From the NCBI RefSeq assembly GCF_026262505.1, contig NC_067207.1:31960082-32024081 (forward strand): DNA of 64,000 nucleotides. The letters run 5' to 3'. Under the pieces are notes generated by a model, which was not told where the DNA came from, ran no database searches, and worked only from the letters and a program-made list of their open reading frames with translations. Within the stretch, counting starts at the first letter, position 1. Each line of letters starts with the position of its first letter. Source of the stretch: Trichomonas vaginalis G3 (Eukaryota; Parabasalia; Trichomonadida; Trichomonadidae). The translations under genes were made by a program, and so were the position numbers. Below, piece by piece: positions 10,232-19,984 of this stretch.

Positions 10232-10747
10232 TTATATCTTTACCAATTCGTTGAACTCGCACTTGGCGGATGGTATGATAAAAATTGGATCAATGATATC
10301 AAGAATTATTGCACTGATGTAGAGATACACGGGTGCGATTTGGTAGAAATAACTTGCGTAAATGGTCAATGAAAAAATTATTACGAGTGTAGCTACAGCT
10401 AAGCATGCTGAAATAATTAAGTGGATACCATCTGTTCGTGATTGATCAAGAGGATTTTGAAAAGAAAAAATGTAGTTCAAAATTTCATAATATTTAGTAA
10501 AACCTCCACTTGTTCGCGAATAAATTGGTGTGTAAATCCATAATGCAACTGATAATACTTGCAATTCAACAAAAATGGAGATAATAACCGTAATCCATTT
10601 CGGAAAATGTACAATTTTTATCATTTGATCAAAAAGCGGGAAAACTTTATCAACAAGTTTTGTTTTTTGTACAAATGTCCTGGCTTTTCTTGAGTATGAA
10701 GCTCCTTCTCCGCTGCCATTTGATTTGGAAGCTTCATGCTCAGTCAT
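10232..10747 (-). CDS. Multi-pass membrane protein resembling the N-terminus of trichomonad membrane cyclases (truncated)
   Basis: A 171-aa protein with a Ser/Gly-rich hydrophilic N-terminus, then 'KARTFVQKTKLVDKVFPLFDQ', then three or four hydrophobic segments (about residues 52-72, 105-125 and 127-155). The arrangement 'KVFPLFDQM....FP.W' followed by membrane spans is, from memory, how the very long trichomonad adenylyl/guanylyl cyclases begin; those continue for over 1000 residues to a catalytic domain. Here the frame ends after 171 residues, and the 500 bases downstream show no continuation. It is therefore probably a truncated copy, or a short paralogue that kept only the membrane head. 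Without the catalytic domain it could not make cyclic nucleotides. The cyclase link is tentative. Confidence 0.5.
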   Translation of the reverse strand: MTEHEASKSNGSGEGASYSRKARTFVQKTKLVDKVFPLFDQMIKIVHFPKWITVIISIFVELQVLSVALWIYTPIYSRTSGGFTKYYEILNYIFSFQNPLDQSRTDGIHLIISACLAVATLVIIFSLTIYASYFYQIAPVYLYISAIILDIIDPIFIIPSAKCEFNELVKI

Positions 10748-11811
10748 TTGTGTTGAATTGTAAAATTATTTCCATAATCAATTCAATTTTCAAAACGTAT
10801 TTGCGAATTTTTTATGATTAATTAATGTTAGATATTGTGTGAGAAATATTTCAAAGAATTTCTGATTTTGAAATGTGTAATTAAATTTTTTCGACATATA
10901 AATTTCAGAAAGAAAATCTGTAAAACATACTAAATATAATTTAATAGAAAAGTTCACATTTGAAATTTTGAAAACAATAATTCATTATTTTAAATATTTA
11001 TAATAATTTTGCTTAATATTTTATTTGAAATGTATTGAATTATTGAAATGAATGTTTTTATTCAATTGACTATCAAAAAAATCTTTTGGTTAGAATAAAA
11101 GCATATGGTTTTCATAATAAAAAATAATCAAATTGATAAGATTTATCGTTAGGAAAAATTGAATTATAGTCAAAGATTGAATACCAAATTTAATACTCTT
11201 TTTTCGATATTGTTTTTCAAAATAAATTTGATTAGCATGTTTATCAATGATAATTTTAACTCAAAATAATTTTGTATTTTCAACAAATTTCGGGAATACT
11301 TCATAGTTGCTAAAACGGTATATATACTAAGCTGCATGTTTAAAAAATGGATTCTTTCTTTATCATAAGTAACGAAATCTCAAAATTTCAATGCACGATA
11401 AAACTAAAAATGAATGTTTCTTCAGATTGTTACAAATATAAAGCACTAAAAATAGTTTCAACCACTAATATTATATTGTGCGCTTCACATTCCGCGATAA
11501 TTTTATTTTTTATTATTTTTCACAATATTAGATTTGATTGCCAGCAAGTTACTTCTATAGTCATAGTAATACGTAATATTAATATGAAACTCTACTAATA
11601 TTATGTTTCAAATTCTTTTCATAATGAATCTTTTCATGAAAATCATACTCAGTCTACATACAACCTTCCTATCATAAATTAGTATCAAATTGGGCTCAAC
11701 TTTGAACTTTATTATAACTTCATTTCGAAATTAGAAAACTTCGCATTCTATATTCAAAAAAATAACATGAATACTTCGCATTTATTTACAACAAATATGT
11801 AGACGGCTTAT
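10748..11811. other. Intergenic region with a doubtful 83-codon frame
   Basis: About 1.06 kb, very AT-rich. An open frame at 11347-11598 (83 aa, hydrophobic centre) follows a TATATATACTAAGC stretch. It has no bias in codon use, no initiator at the right distance and no motif, so it is not called as a gene. Confidence 0.5.
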
Positions 11812-12825
11812 TCAAAAGAAAACAGACTTTGGTACTGTTAATTTACCTCTGGTTGTCATTGAACGAATATTATTTGATGTAGAGGCCTTCAATGACCTTC
11901 TTGGTGTAGAAAGATATAAATTTCTAGCAGTTACAGCTGTTTTTGGAACACGAGAAGTCGTTGGACGATGTTCTGTAATAAAAACAGTATCGTTTGTAGT
12001 ATCATTGTCTTTAATACTAATACCTTCTTCATTGAGAATCTGATTTTCGATTGTTTTATGCTTTTCATGTAAAAAGTCAATCATCTTCTTTGAATCTTCT
12101 TTGCTGGCAGACAATGCTTTTGTTTCGGCTTCTGTTTTTTCAAATATTATCGAGAGGTCGTTCTTCATCTGTTTTTGTAGTGATTTTATTCGACTTTCAT
12201 AGTCATCATTTATAATTCTCTGACTTTCATAGTAATTTTGCAGTAATTTCTTTAAATACGTTTCATGTTTAGAGTTTGCTTCGGCAATACGATCATTATA
12301 TTGATTTGTAAGTTCTTCAATTACGTTATTTTCTGCAGAAATACGTTTTGTTTCGGCCTGTTCTTTTAATTTCCTTGCATTATCAAAATTAGCCGATATT
12401 GCTTCTGTTTTTGCTTTAGATATCAGCTGATTATATTCTGTAAGATCGATCTCAACTGATGAAATTTGATTTTCTTTTTCTTCTTCTATGTTTGTTATAT
12501 CTTTCATATGGAATTGGTTTTCTGATGCTGTTTTCATCATATAATCGGCATGATTATCTGTATCTTTTTGTTTTCTTTCATCTCTCAGCTGATTAATCGA
12601 ATTTATATAATTTTTCTGTATAGGTTTAATCAATTCGGAGATTTTAAGCTTAATTTTTGCAAAATCATCTTCGGCTCTTCTCGAAACTTCTTTTTGAATC
12701 TCGTTATAAATTAATTCAGCTCTATCAAAATCCAAATCCTCGATTGCTTGATTCTTTTCATATAGCATGTCAGCAATAAGATCTGGATTTTGACGGCGCC
12801 TTGTTGTGGTTGTGAGAAGAGTCAT
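11812..12825 (-). CDS. Coiled-coil protein, 337 aa, hypothetical
   Basis: After a basic N-terminus with a Thr run and three Arg, residues ~15-275 are almost wholly alpha-helical and charged, with heptad-like spacing ('NYYESQRIINDDYESRI') in keeping with a long coiled coil. The last ~50 residues are Ser/Thr/Arg-rich and basic ('TPRRSLKAS', 'TTRGKL'), a composition common in microtubule- or nucleic-acid-binding tails; that is inference only. Residues 20-50 ('YEKNQAIEDLDFDRAELIYNEI') look like a short helical hairpin. There are no enzyme motifs, signal peptide or membrane segments. The codon use is host-like. Confidence 0.75.
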   Translation of the reverse strand: MTLLTTTTRRRQNPDLIADMLYEKNQAIEDLDFDRAELIYNEIQKEVSRRAEDDFAKIKLKISELIKPIQKNYINSINQLRDERKQKDTDNHADYMMKTASENQFHMKDITNIEEEKENQISSVEIDLTEYNQLISKAKTEAISANFDNARKLKEQAETKRISAENNVIEELTNQYNDRIAEANSKHETYLKKLLQNYYESQRIINDDYESRIKSLQKQMKNDLSIIFEKTEAETKALSASKEDSKKMIDFLHEKHKTIENQILNEEGISIKDNDTTNDTVFITEHRPTTSRVPKTAVTARNLYLSTPRRSLKASTSNNIRSMTTRGKLTVPKSVFF

Positions 12826-13033
12826 CTAACTGAAAAAAAAATTATTTTATAAAAAAGTGACAAATTCTCATTCCATATAAAAACATTCATTATTCAACAG
12901 AGATATTTCATAAAATCATAAATCGCACAGTGTTATTTATCATAAAGCACTCAAAGGAATTATACTTCATATGATCTTAGGTTATATTTGCAATAATATT
13001 TTAAAATCAAAATTTTGTATTGAGTATTAGTCT

Positions 13034-13291
13034 CTATTTATAGAAAGAAAAGTAGCACATATCGAAGAAACCATATAGTACAAAAAATAGTTTCATAATA
13101 AGATTGAAGAAAAAAAATGGAAATATAACAGGCCAACTGTAGTCAGCAAAAGCATTTGCCGCCCAATAACCCCTGTTTCTGTGTTCACGCACCTCTTCGG
13201 CTCTCTTAATAAAGGAACCTCTCGAGAATGCGGGATGATAGTTGTTGGGCCACTTCTTCTCAAATTTTTGACACTTAGAAAATGCACTCAT
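13034..13291 (-). CDS. Small protein with one C-terminal hydrophobic segment (85 aa)
   Basis: An overlapping frame (13093-13287) also runs open, so the choice needs reasons. This frame has host-preferred codons (AAG, GGT, GCC, TGG) and gives a balanced hydrophilic half ('WPNNYHPAFSRGSFIKRAEE', then 'REHRNRGYWAANAFADYSW'), followed by one strongly hydrophobic segment (about residues 53-77) and a short tail ending FYK. This is the layout of a tail-anchored or single-pass protein of a small organelle complex, possibly in the hydrogenosome, ER or mitosome-like membrane. I do not recognise the family. No initiator is seen directly upstream. Confidence 0.55.
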   Translation of the reverse strand: MSAFSKCQKFEKKWPNNYHPAFSRGSFIKRAEEVREHRNRGYWAANAFADYSWPVIFPFFFFNLIMKLFFVLYGFFDMCYFSFYK

Positions 13292-13880
13292 ATTTATTGC
13301 GATTAAAGTAATATATTGAACATCTTAGGCTAACTGATCAGTTTGCCAAGCGTAGTTGCCTAAAATCAAGAAGTTTCAATTGATGAAAGAAATTTCATCA
13401 AGGATTTAAGTGTTTTATTATGGAATACTCTGTTAAAAGCAATTTACTGATATTTTATGAATATGATGATTGATGAATTCTAATAAAATTCTATCCATGG
13501 GCTCAATCGATTTTAAACAGGTAAATTCTGCACATCTTGCAGCAATTCCAAGACTATTATTCTAACAGATGAGATTTGTTTTGTGTGAAAAAAAGTTTTT
13601 TATATCAATTGCGACTATTGTTTAATGAAATTGAATGTTATTGAAAGGCATTAGTGATACACTAAGAATTCATTGATTTAAACGTAATAATTTAGAAATA
13701 AAAACAAAATGTTTGATAAAATTCAAACACAATATCCGTAAGCAATGATAAAAACAAAATATTTGCATTATCATATATAAGTATATTCTAATTAAAGGCT
13801 AGTAACAATCTGAAATCGAAAATAATTTTGGCAGAATTTCTATTCAAGGAGTTATTCTTAATTCTCATAGAGAAAATAAG
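13292..13880. other. Intergenic region, nothing recognised
   Basis: About 590 AT-rich bases separating two minus-strand genes. No RNA gene, repeat or convincing frame was seen. Confidence 0.55.
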
Positions 13881-14450
13881 TTAACAACATCCAGACTTTT
13901 CCTTCTTTTTATCCTTTGGATCAAGTGTTGTTGAGCTAACCATATTTTCAGATATTATTGGACTTGATACTGTTTGAGCAATTGTAGTGAATAATTCTTC
14001 AATTCCTCTATTTGTCATAGCAGATGTAAAGAAGGCTTGGCATTGATGAGCCTGGGCCCAGGACTTAATTTCGTTAATTGGAACTTTTGGATCTAAATCC
14101 ATCTTATTGGCAACTAAAAATATTGGACATTTCATGCCAAATTCATCTCTTAGTTTCTGATACCAATCATCTACAGCTTTAAAGGTTTCAATTTCTGAAA
14201 TGTCGAAAGTAATAACAATTAGACTAGATCCTCTTGTATATAATGGAACTAGACTTCTAAACCTTTCTTGGCCTGCTGTATCCCATACATTCATCACAAC
14301 TTCTTCATCGTTTAAATTAATTGTAAAATTAAAGTTACATGCACCAACAGTTGGCAATGTTTCTTCATTGAAAACATTTGATGCATATCGTGAAATAATG
14401 CTGGTCTTTCCGACTGACGGATTTCCAACAAAAGGAACTTTATATTCCAT
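13881..14450 (-). CDS. Rab-family small GTPase
   Basis: A 189-aa protein from the first real ATG; an upstream extension would need a TTG start and adds an unrelated hydrophobic stretch. All five G-motifs are present: GNPSVGKTS (P-loop) at residues 8-16, the switch-I Thr in LPTVG, WDTAGQERF (switch II), NKMD for guanine recognition and TSAMT. The C-terminus is Lys-rich and ends GCC, the double-cysteine geranylgeranylation signal of Rabs. The P-loop 'NPSV' in place of the common 'DSGV' and the G5 'TSAM' in place of 'TSAK' are mild departures typical of the large, lineage-expanded trichomonad Rab set. It would act as a membrane-trafficking switch. The subclass (Rab5/7/11-like) cannot be fixed by eye. 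A VPS9-type exchange factor is encoded about 20 kb away. Confidence 0.92.
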   Translation of the reverse strand: MEYKVPFVGNPSVGKTSIISRYASNVFNEETLPTVGACNFNFTINLNDEEVVMNVWDTAGQERFRSLVPLYTRGSSLIVITFDISEIETFKAVDDWYQKLRDEFGMKCPIFLVANKMDLDPKVPINEIKSWAQAHQCQAFFTSAMTNRGIEELFTTIAQTVSSPIISENMVSSTTLDPKDKKKEKSGCC

Positions 14451-15104
14451 ATTTGTCACCTTTATTGAAAAAATAACAAATAAAATAGCCTTTGCCAAAT
14501 CGCCGGTTTGCCAATAATCGTCGATAGCCTTCGTCTAGACCTTTATCGCCTGTTTTATAGGTTTCCAAGAATAAATTGCTTGATACAGATAAAATATGAA
14601 AAGAAATCAGAAGATTAAAAATATATAGTCACAATTTTATAGGATAATATCACTCTATCAAATTATATATTACTAATAAGTTAGAACTCCTATTATGCAA
14701 AGTTGATAACAGATTTTCAATAAATTGAATCAAATCTTAGGTCATTTATAGTAAATGAACTAAAAATATTATTTCTACTCATATCTCAAAAGATAGATAA
14801 GTAAAAAGCAAAATTATTTAATGTTTGAATCAAATGCTATTATGTAAGAGCTTTAAAAGATTTGTTATACCTTTGGACTATCTAAATAGCTATATTACTA
14901 TTTATCTCCTATAAACTCAAGTAATATATATTCATATTATTTTCTACACTCATTCATTTTAAAATATAAATACATACACGTAGAATGAGCATCTGTAGTA
15001 ACATTTGTAATATGAAAATCGAATAATTTTTGAATTTAGATATGAATGATTTGATTTGTTAGTTCAAATATGTATAAAATTAATATGAAAAGAAGTAATA
15101 TGTT
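14451..15104. other. Intergenic region, nothing recognised
   Basis: About 650 bases, AT-rich, between two minus-strand genes. It contains no frame, tRNA-like box or repeat that can be supported. Confidence 0.55.
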
Positions 15105-15419
15105 TTACCATGTTGGTTCGGCGTGTTTCTTCTTCTTCTCGACTGTCCATTCGAACTTTCTCAGACGGCCAAGGCAATACATTGTAGCCTTCTTGCAAGA
15201 CTGGCATGTGAAACGAAGAGAAATCTTCTTTGATGTCTTCTTGGAACGACGAAGAATTGGCTTAACACGGCCACCGAAACCTTTCTGCTTACGATCGTAG
15301 CGGCGACGACCAAGAGCAGAATGACGCTCTTCACCACGTGAAGCTTGAGAAACTTTGCACATGGTGTGCTTCTTGCAGAACTTGCAGAAGAATTTCTTTG
15401 TCTTTGGATGGTGTACCAT
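15105..15419 (-). CDS. RPL36A/RPL44: 60S ribosomal protein eL42 (L44/L36A)
   Basis: A 104-aa basic protein matching eL42 along its length: MVHHPKT at the start (family MVNVPKT), FCKFCKKHT zinc-knuckle half, the hallmark GRRRYDRKQKGFGG at about residues 36-49, TKPI-type segment 'VKPILRR', then 'KKISLRFTCQSCK' with the second Cys pair. The usual length is 105-106 aa. It sits by the E-site on the large subunit. Codons are strongly biased (CGT, AAG, CTT, TTC), as expected of a highly expressed gene. A TCATTC initiator occurs about 54 bases upstream of the ATG on this strand, farther than for other genes here. Either the leader is longer or an unseen feature lies between. Confidence 0.95.
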   Translation of the reverse strand: MVHHPKTKKFFCKFCKKHTMCKVSQASRGEERHSALGRRRYDRKQKGFGGRVKPILRRSKKTSKKISLRFTCQSCKKATMYCLGRLRKFEWTVEKKKKHAEPTW

Positions 15420-15785
15420 AGGAAAGGTCGAGCGACGTCAAACCGCCATGACGATAAAAAATTCTCATGAATGATGTGTCTTTGTGAGATTTAGCTAAAA
15501 ATTAAGTAGCCACTATTAAAGAGTACTCATAGGTAATGTAAATCAGAGCATAAATTTTTCAAAAAGCCAAAATTGTTCATCAAATTTATTGAAAGGTTTT
15601 GATGTTTTATTATGGCATAGTGTTTTCAATCGCAATAATAAATGCATGTACGATTGTCATATTCATCCAAAGCAATCATGAGTAAATGTTTGAAATAGCA
15701 AACTTTCAATGAGGATTCCATGTTTTATGCAATTATTACACGCAACATTTATTTTTTGTCCGATACTTGAAGAAGGTGTTTAATA
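15420..15785. other. Intergenic region upstream of eL42
   Basis: Divergent spacer. The reverse strand holds a TCATTC initiator-like motif near 15468-15473 that may serve eL42. Otherwise nothing is recognised. Confidence 0.45.
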
Positions 15786-16196
15786 TTGAGATCGATTTAT
15801 AGAATTGAATATTTTTATTATAATATACTTTGTTCTGATATCAATACCAATGTTGAGGATAGAGTTTGCCTACTTCAGAATGCTGCGAATATTTACTTTC
15901 ATAGTACAAATATTAATCAAAATGATATAGATGGAGGAACGGCTCTTAATTATGCTATAGGAAATGAATTAAAAAAATACTCGAGCTTCTTCGCTCATTT
16001 GGTAATAATAGTTCTCCATATTGCGTCACATAATAAATATGAAAAACTTCCAAATAAAAAACTTCCATGTCTTGTTATGCTGAGTTGTGGAAGGAGAGAA
16101 ATGGATTTTTGTCATTACCTTGAATATCAAAAAGTGACAAAAATATTATCTGATTCAATTTTGGATGAGTCATTCTCCAATCCAAGAGAAATATAA
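15786..16196 (+). pseudogene. Probable ankyrin-repeat gene remnant
   Basis: An open frame without an initial ATG (it opens on TTG). Its translation contains degraded ankyrin-like stretches: 'NINQNDIDGGTALNYAI' near the middle (compare the ankyrin rule G.TAL..A) and 'VLHIASHNKYEKL' after it. The strict 33-residue spacing is lost, and the stretch between them looks out of frame. The trichomonad genome carries hundreds of ankyrin genes, so a decayed copy is plausible. It overlaps the start of the next frame by 32 bases. It could also be chance. Confidence 0.35.
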
Positions 16197-16887
16197 CAGA
16201 TTTAATAGCATTTCAAATATTTCTTTGCAACAACTGAATAAGTCGCTTAACTCTTCTATTCTCAAGAATGATAAAAATCATAACAGTGTATATAACTTAA
16301 CAAATTCATCTTTCATATGCGATGATGATGATTGTGATTCATTTACATCTCCATCTTTCACTAAGCATGTAGAAAACAAAAATGATGAAAAACAAGAAAT
16401 TATTAATGACTTTGGTCTTCAAAATAACAGTACAATGTTCTCTTCTCATGCAAGTAACCCAGAAATTCAAGATGAAATAGATTTTTATCTTGAAAAATTA
16501 GACCAATTTGATCAACGAGAAGCTGCAGCCCGAGGCATATTAACAACGCCTGTTGATGATATATCGAAAATAGAAGAATATGTTTCCAGATATGAAGAAA
16601 TGGTTCTAAAGTATGAAGAAATGTTAGAAGTTGATAAGAACGCTGATTTTGAGCAAAGACTGTTAAAACTCCAAAATAATGTAGATTTTATTAATATAGA
16701 TAATAAGAAAAGAAGATCTAAATTATTATCTGAATTATTCAAACATATACTTGAATCAGACTCTGAAATTCTTCAAACCTATATTGACGATATAAAAGAG
16801 TGTTTAGATCTCCTTGATTCCATAGAAATTTTGCAAAATCTAGTAGATTTTGAGAAAAGACTATGCAACTGCTTCCAAAAAGAATGA
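16165..16887 (+). CDS. Hypothetical acidic, partly coiled-coil protein (240 aa)
   Basis: The N-terminal ~110 residues are Asn/Ser-rich and probably disordered ('SISNISLQQLNKSLNSS', an Asp run 'DDDDCD'). Residues ~95-240 are acidic and helical ('DEIDFYLEKLDQFDQREAA', 'YEEMVLKYEEMLEVDKN'), consistent with a helical bundle or short coiled coil. No enzyme motif is seen. The ATG at 16165 is the first in frame; no initiator sits directly upstream, and a later start is possible. Downstream is a 270-base gap to a same-strand gene. The function is unknown. Confidence 0.6.
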   Translation: MSHSPIQEKYNRFNSISNISLQQLNKSLNSSILKNDKNHNSVYNLTNSSFICDDDDCDSFTSPSFTKHVENKNDEKQEIINDFGLQNNSTMFSSHASNPEIQDEIDFYLEKLDQFDQREAAARGILTTPVDDISKIEEYVSRYEEMVLKYEEMLEVDKNADFEQRLLKLQNNVDFINIDNKKRRSKLLSELFKHILESDSEILQTYIDDIKECLDLLDSIEILQNLVDFEKRLCNCFQKE

Positions 16888-17152
16888 AACGCATATATCC
16901 GATGTGTGATTCCTTATTGATAATAGATATCGCCTTCCTATAGAACTCCTTCATCAGGATATCTTATGATATGATTTAATGATAATTGTAGCATATGCAT
17001 GCTACTGGCTAGTTTAATTTTATCTTATCCCTTGTTTGTATTATAAATATGATTATTTTCAAAATTATTATTGTATCCAACCTCAACCGAAGAAAATATC
17101 ATAATCTAATATTTGTTATTTCTATTTCTGAGCATCCTTGAGGTATAATAGT

Positions 17153-17158
17153 TCATTT
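17153..17158 (+). promoter_or_regulatory. Initiator (Inr) TCATTT
   Basis: TCATTT with +1 at 17155 lies 7 bases before the ATG at 17162. It argues against an upstream TTG start at 17138. Confidence 0.55.
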
Positions 17159-17161
17159 TTG

Positions 17162-18556
17162 ATGATTGATAATAAAGAGCATAAGCGGAAGAGTCCAAAA
17201 ATTAAACTTCCGCTCAAAATATTTGTATATTCCGTAATAACTTTACTATCAGTCCTCTATTTAGCAGATGGTGGTGCTCCTTTACCACCTTTTTCAAAAA
17301 GATTAGATTCGATGGACTGCGACGGACTAAAATTGCTCGATTTTCAACAATCTCCCGGACTTATTAACGCTTCTTTTTTAGCAAAACCTTCGATTGAATA
17401 TCCTCCAGAGTATTTACCAAATTTTATTAATTTCAAAATAAAATCTAGTGCAGTTAAAATGGAATATTCTGGCGACCAGCTCTTTTCTATAAGCAGAGAT
17501 AATCATACATTGAACGTTTCTTTTCAATACGTAATCGCAGGAAATTCAACAATCTCAATTACATGTTTAAAGTCATATAATTATACGTTTAATACATATT
17601 TACAAGAAATACCTAGTAATGGTAAAGGGTTAAGTCGATCTAATGATCCAAAAGATGATATGGCAGAATTTGAAGACGTCTGCTCCGAAAAAGACACAGT
17701 TAGTTTCTTCTGGCCATTCCTAGTTGAGTTCGAAAAGATAAATCACGATCATAAACCAATAGATGTTGCTGTTTACGATTGGTTACTTCAAGATTTTCTG
17801 AAAATGAAAAATCTTACAACCACAACTGATCCATCTATCTTAATATCTGGTTCTCCAAGCAAAACGTGGGAGAAAATCTTGTTTTGGCTTATTCCAATTA
17901 CAAATACAGTCGGAACTCATAATTTAAATGGAAAGCGAATCCAATTTTATTCAAGATCAAGTATGTCTACTGATGATACCATTATACTACAAAAAATCTC
18001 TCAAACAATGCCATCAGATTTTGAAAACCATTGTTTTTCATATTTATACATTTCTCCTACTAGACAGACAACAGATATCCATAAAGATCCTATTTACAAG
18101 CTTCCATCGAATTTTGATCAATTAAGAAATACATTTGTTAAATATCCTCATGAAATCAAAACGATTGTTGTTCACGAGGATTTATATGAGATTAGAGATG
18201 CTCTTTTTGAAGAATTTCCAGGAAAAGATATAGTTTTACTAAGAAAAGAATTTAATTTACTTGAATCTGCAAGTTTAATGAGCAAAGCGCAAATTTACAT
18301 TGGAAATCATATGTCTAATATTGTATATGCAGCTTTCATGAAGCCAGGTGGAACTTTAATTGATTTATCTCCAAAAGAATATTCTTGTTTCATGTGGACA
18401 TCTGATTTCGTTAAAAGTGCTAATATTTCATATATTAGAGTTAATAATGATGGTTGTACATGTGATAATTATACTTGTTATCCATATTCACCAATTATTG
18501 AAAAAATACCAAGCAATTTAATTGCTGATGCCATCAAGAAAGCACTTTCTTCTTAA
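17162..18556 (+). CDS. Type II membrane glycosyltransferase, GT61/DUF563-like
   Basis: A 464-aa protein. A basic cytosolic tail is followed by one membrane segment (about residues 18-37, 'IFVYSVITLLSVLYLA'), then a large lumenal domain with many N-glycosylation sequons (NXS/T). The C-terminal part matches the GT61 catalytic core pattern: 'LLESASLMSKAQIYIGNHMS' then 'GGTLIDLSP' (family: E....A.ili..HGA.L.N..F..pgt..iEi.P), although the usual His-Gly-Ala reads His-Met-Ser. GT61 enzymes transfer sugars such as xylose, GlcNAc or arabinose onto proteins or polysaccharides in the Golgi. The acceptor here is unknown. The last 50 residues carry a Cys cluster (CTCDNYTC), perhaps disulfide-bonded. Confidence in the fold is moderate. 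Confidence 0.7.
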   Translation: MIDNKEHKRKSPKIKLPLKIFVYSVITLLSVLYLADGGAPLPPFSKRLDSMDCDGLKLLDFQQSPGLINASFLAKPSIEYPPEYLPNFINFKIKSSAVKMEYSGDQLFSISRDNHTLNVSFQYVIAGNSTISITCLKSYNYTFNTYLQEIPSNGKGLSRSNDPKDDMAEFEDVCSEKDTVSFFWPFLVEFEKINHDHKPIDVAVYDWLLQDFLKMKNLTTTTDPSILISGSPSKTWEKILFWLIPITNTVGTHNLNGKRIQFYSRSSMSTDDTIILQKISQTMPSDFENHCFSYLYISPTRQTTDIHKDPIYKLPSNFDQLRNTFVKYPHEIKTIVVHEDLYEIRDALFEEFPGKDIVLLRKEFNLLESASLMSKAQIYIGNHMSNIVYAAFMKPGGTLIDLSPKEYSCFMWTSDFVKSANISYIRVNNDGCTCDNYTCYPYSPIIEKIPSNLIADAIKKALSS

Positions 18557-19071
18557 TTATGAATGTTTTTTATTATATATTATTTTGTTATTTTAAAAGA
18601 TTTTGTTTTGCATTTAAATATTTAATCATATGTATAAATACATAAATTAGCTTTGATACTGCGTATGCAAGATCAGTTTCAGCAGGTCTGATATCTTCTA
18701 GTTTGAAATTATTGATGTAGCTACGAAACTAGCCAATTTATAAGACTAAGTTGTGATCAATGCATATGTATTTAAGAGATATATGCATCATGATGTTAGT
18801 TGAACTTGATTTCAATATCTTTTTGATGAAATTCTAATATATTGAACTGGGGAAGCAGTCAACAAAAAGGTTTGTCATGTTTGAATTATAACTCATGTTC
18901 CCATATTACTCCTTATTGAGAAAAGATATTTTGCATCCTTCAAAATAACCATTCTATTGCATTAAATTTAATGCAAACAAGGCCAAAAATAACCATTTGT
19001 TCATTTTGGGGTATAAAATCTTCGAAGTTGGTTACTGACCCACTTTGAATGAAAAGTGTCAAAAATTTTAG
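18557..19071. other. Intergenic region with a 20-bp perfect palindrome
   Basis: Spacer between two plus-strand genes. A perfect palindrome TTGCATTAAATTTAATGCAA lies at 18957-18976, flanked by two copies of AAAATAACCATT about 40 bases apart. Its closeness to the msrA start (about 95 bases) makes a regulatory site possible. No RNA gene was seen. Confidence 0.5.
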
Positions 19072-19572
19072 ATGATTTCACCTGAATCATCATTTCAGAA
19101 GGCTATATTTGCATGCGGATGTTTCTGGGGTGTTCAACATCTCTTTGAGAACCTTTCTGGTGTAAAGAACACAGTTTGCGGTTACACCGGAGGCTCAAAA
19201 GAAAATCCGACATATAAAGAAGTTTGCTCACACAAAACTGGACATGCAGAAGGCGTTTTAGTAGAATATGATCCAAAAGTAGTATCTTATGAAGATCTTT
19301 GCAAGTTCTTTTTCGAGATTCATAACCCAGGACAAACAGATGGCCAAGGACCAGATATTGGACCACAATACAGAAGTGAAATCTTTTACTTTAATGATGA
19401 TCAGAAAGATATTGCTCACCATGTAATAGAACTCCTTAAATCAAAAGGTCATGAAGTTCATACTAAAGTAACACCGGCTTCTACATTCTGGAATGCCGAA
19501 GATTACCATCAGTTTTACTATGACAAGACAGGAAAGACTCCTTATTGTCATCGCCGTGTTAAGAAATTTTAA
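19072..19572 (+). CDS. msrA: Peptide-methionine (S)-S-oxide reductase MsrA
   Basis: A 166-aa protein of standard MsrA length. The catalytic motif GCFWG is at residues 16-20 (Cys nucleophile), followed by GYTGG, 'NPTYKEVCSHKTGHAEGV' (substrate-binding region) and the 'FF.IHNPGQ' to 'GPQYRS' segment; all are diagnostic. It reduces the S-epimer of methionine sulfoxide in proteins, using thioredoxin, and fits a microaerophile facing oxidative stress. The Cys near the C-terminus (YCHRRV) could act in recycling. There is no obvious organelle presequence, so it is likely cytosolic. There is no MsrB domain fused or adjacent. The intact gene has host codon use. Confidence 0.96.
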   Translation: MISPESSFQKAIFACGCFWGVQHLFENLSGVKNTVCGYTGGSKENPTYKEVCSHKTGHAEGVLVEYDPKVVSYEDLCKFFFEIHNPGQTDGQGPDIGPQYRSEIFYFNDDQKDIAHHVIELLKSKGHEVHTKVTPASTFWNAEDYHQFYYDKTGKTPYCHRRVKKF

Positions 19573-19984
19573 AATGAATAAAAAATATTTACTATTTAAA
19601 TTAAAACTCCCTTTTAACGAATGGTAGCATTTGAATAGACGTTTAATATACTAGATATGATTTGCCAAGAATCATTTTCTGTTTCAGCTATAAAAGTAAC
19701 GATATTATGTGTTTTTAAGGTATTGATTGGTTTTCTGTGTTTGATTACATACTCAAGAATTATAACTGATTGTATAAATTCTTAAAAAGTTTTATCAATA
19801 AAAATTTTTTCAAATGCTTGGCGATTTTGAAGAATGAACCATGCTATCTAGGTAATGGAAATTTGGTGGAAGAAGTATCGCTTAAAAGTTAGGGCTTGTA
19901 TTGTCTATTTTGATGTTTTATTTTTGTTTTTCAGATTACATAAATAAAAAGGTGCTTAGGGATTCTCCCCCTTTTATAATTTTG
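19573..19984. other. Intergenic region / kinase leader
   Basis: Spacer between msrA and the kinase-like gene. The kinase frame is open upstream to 19901 with an extra ATG at 19913, but that extension is hydrophobic and unlike kinase N-termini, so it is treated as leader. Confidence 0.45.

Noticed and set aside
11347-11598. 83-codon plus-strand frame after a TATA-like stretch
   Set aside because: No codon bias, motif or initiator; expected by chance in AT-rich spacer.
15105-15419. Possible intron just upstream of eL42, to explain the distant TCATTC
   Set aside because: The trichomonad intron signals (GTAYGT start and ACTAACACACAG end) are not seen there.
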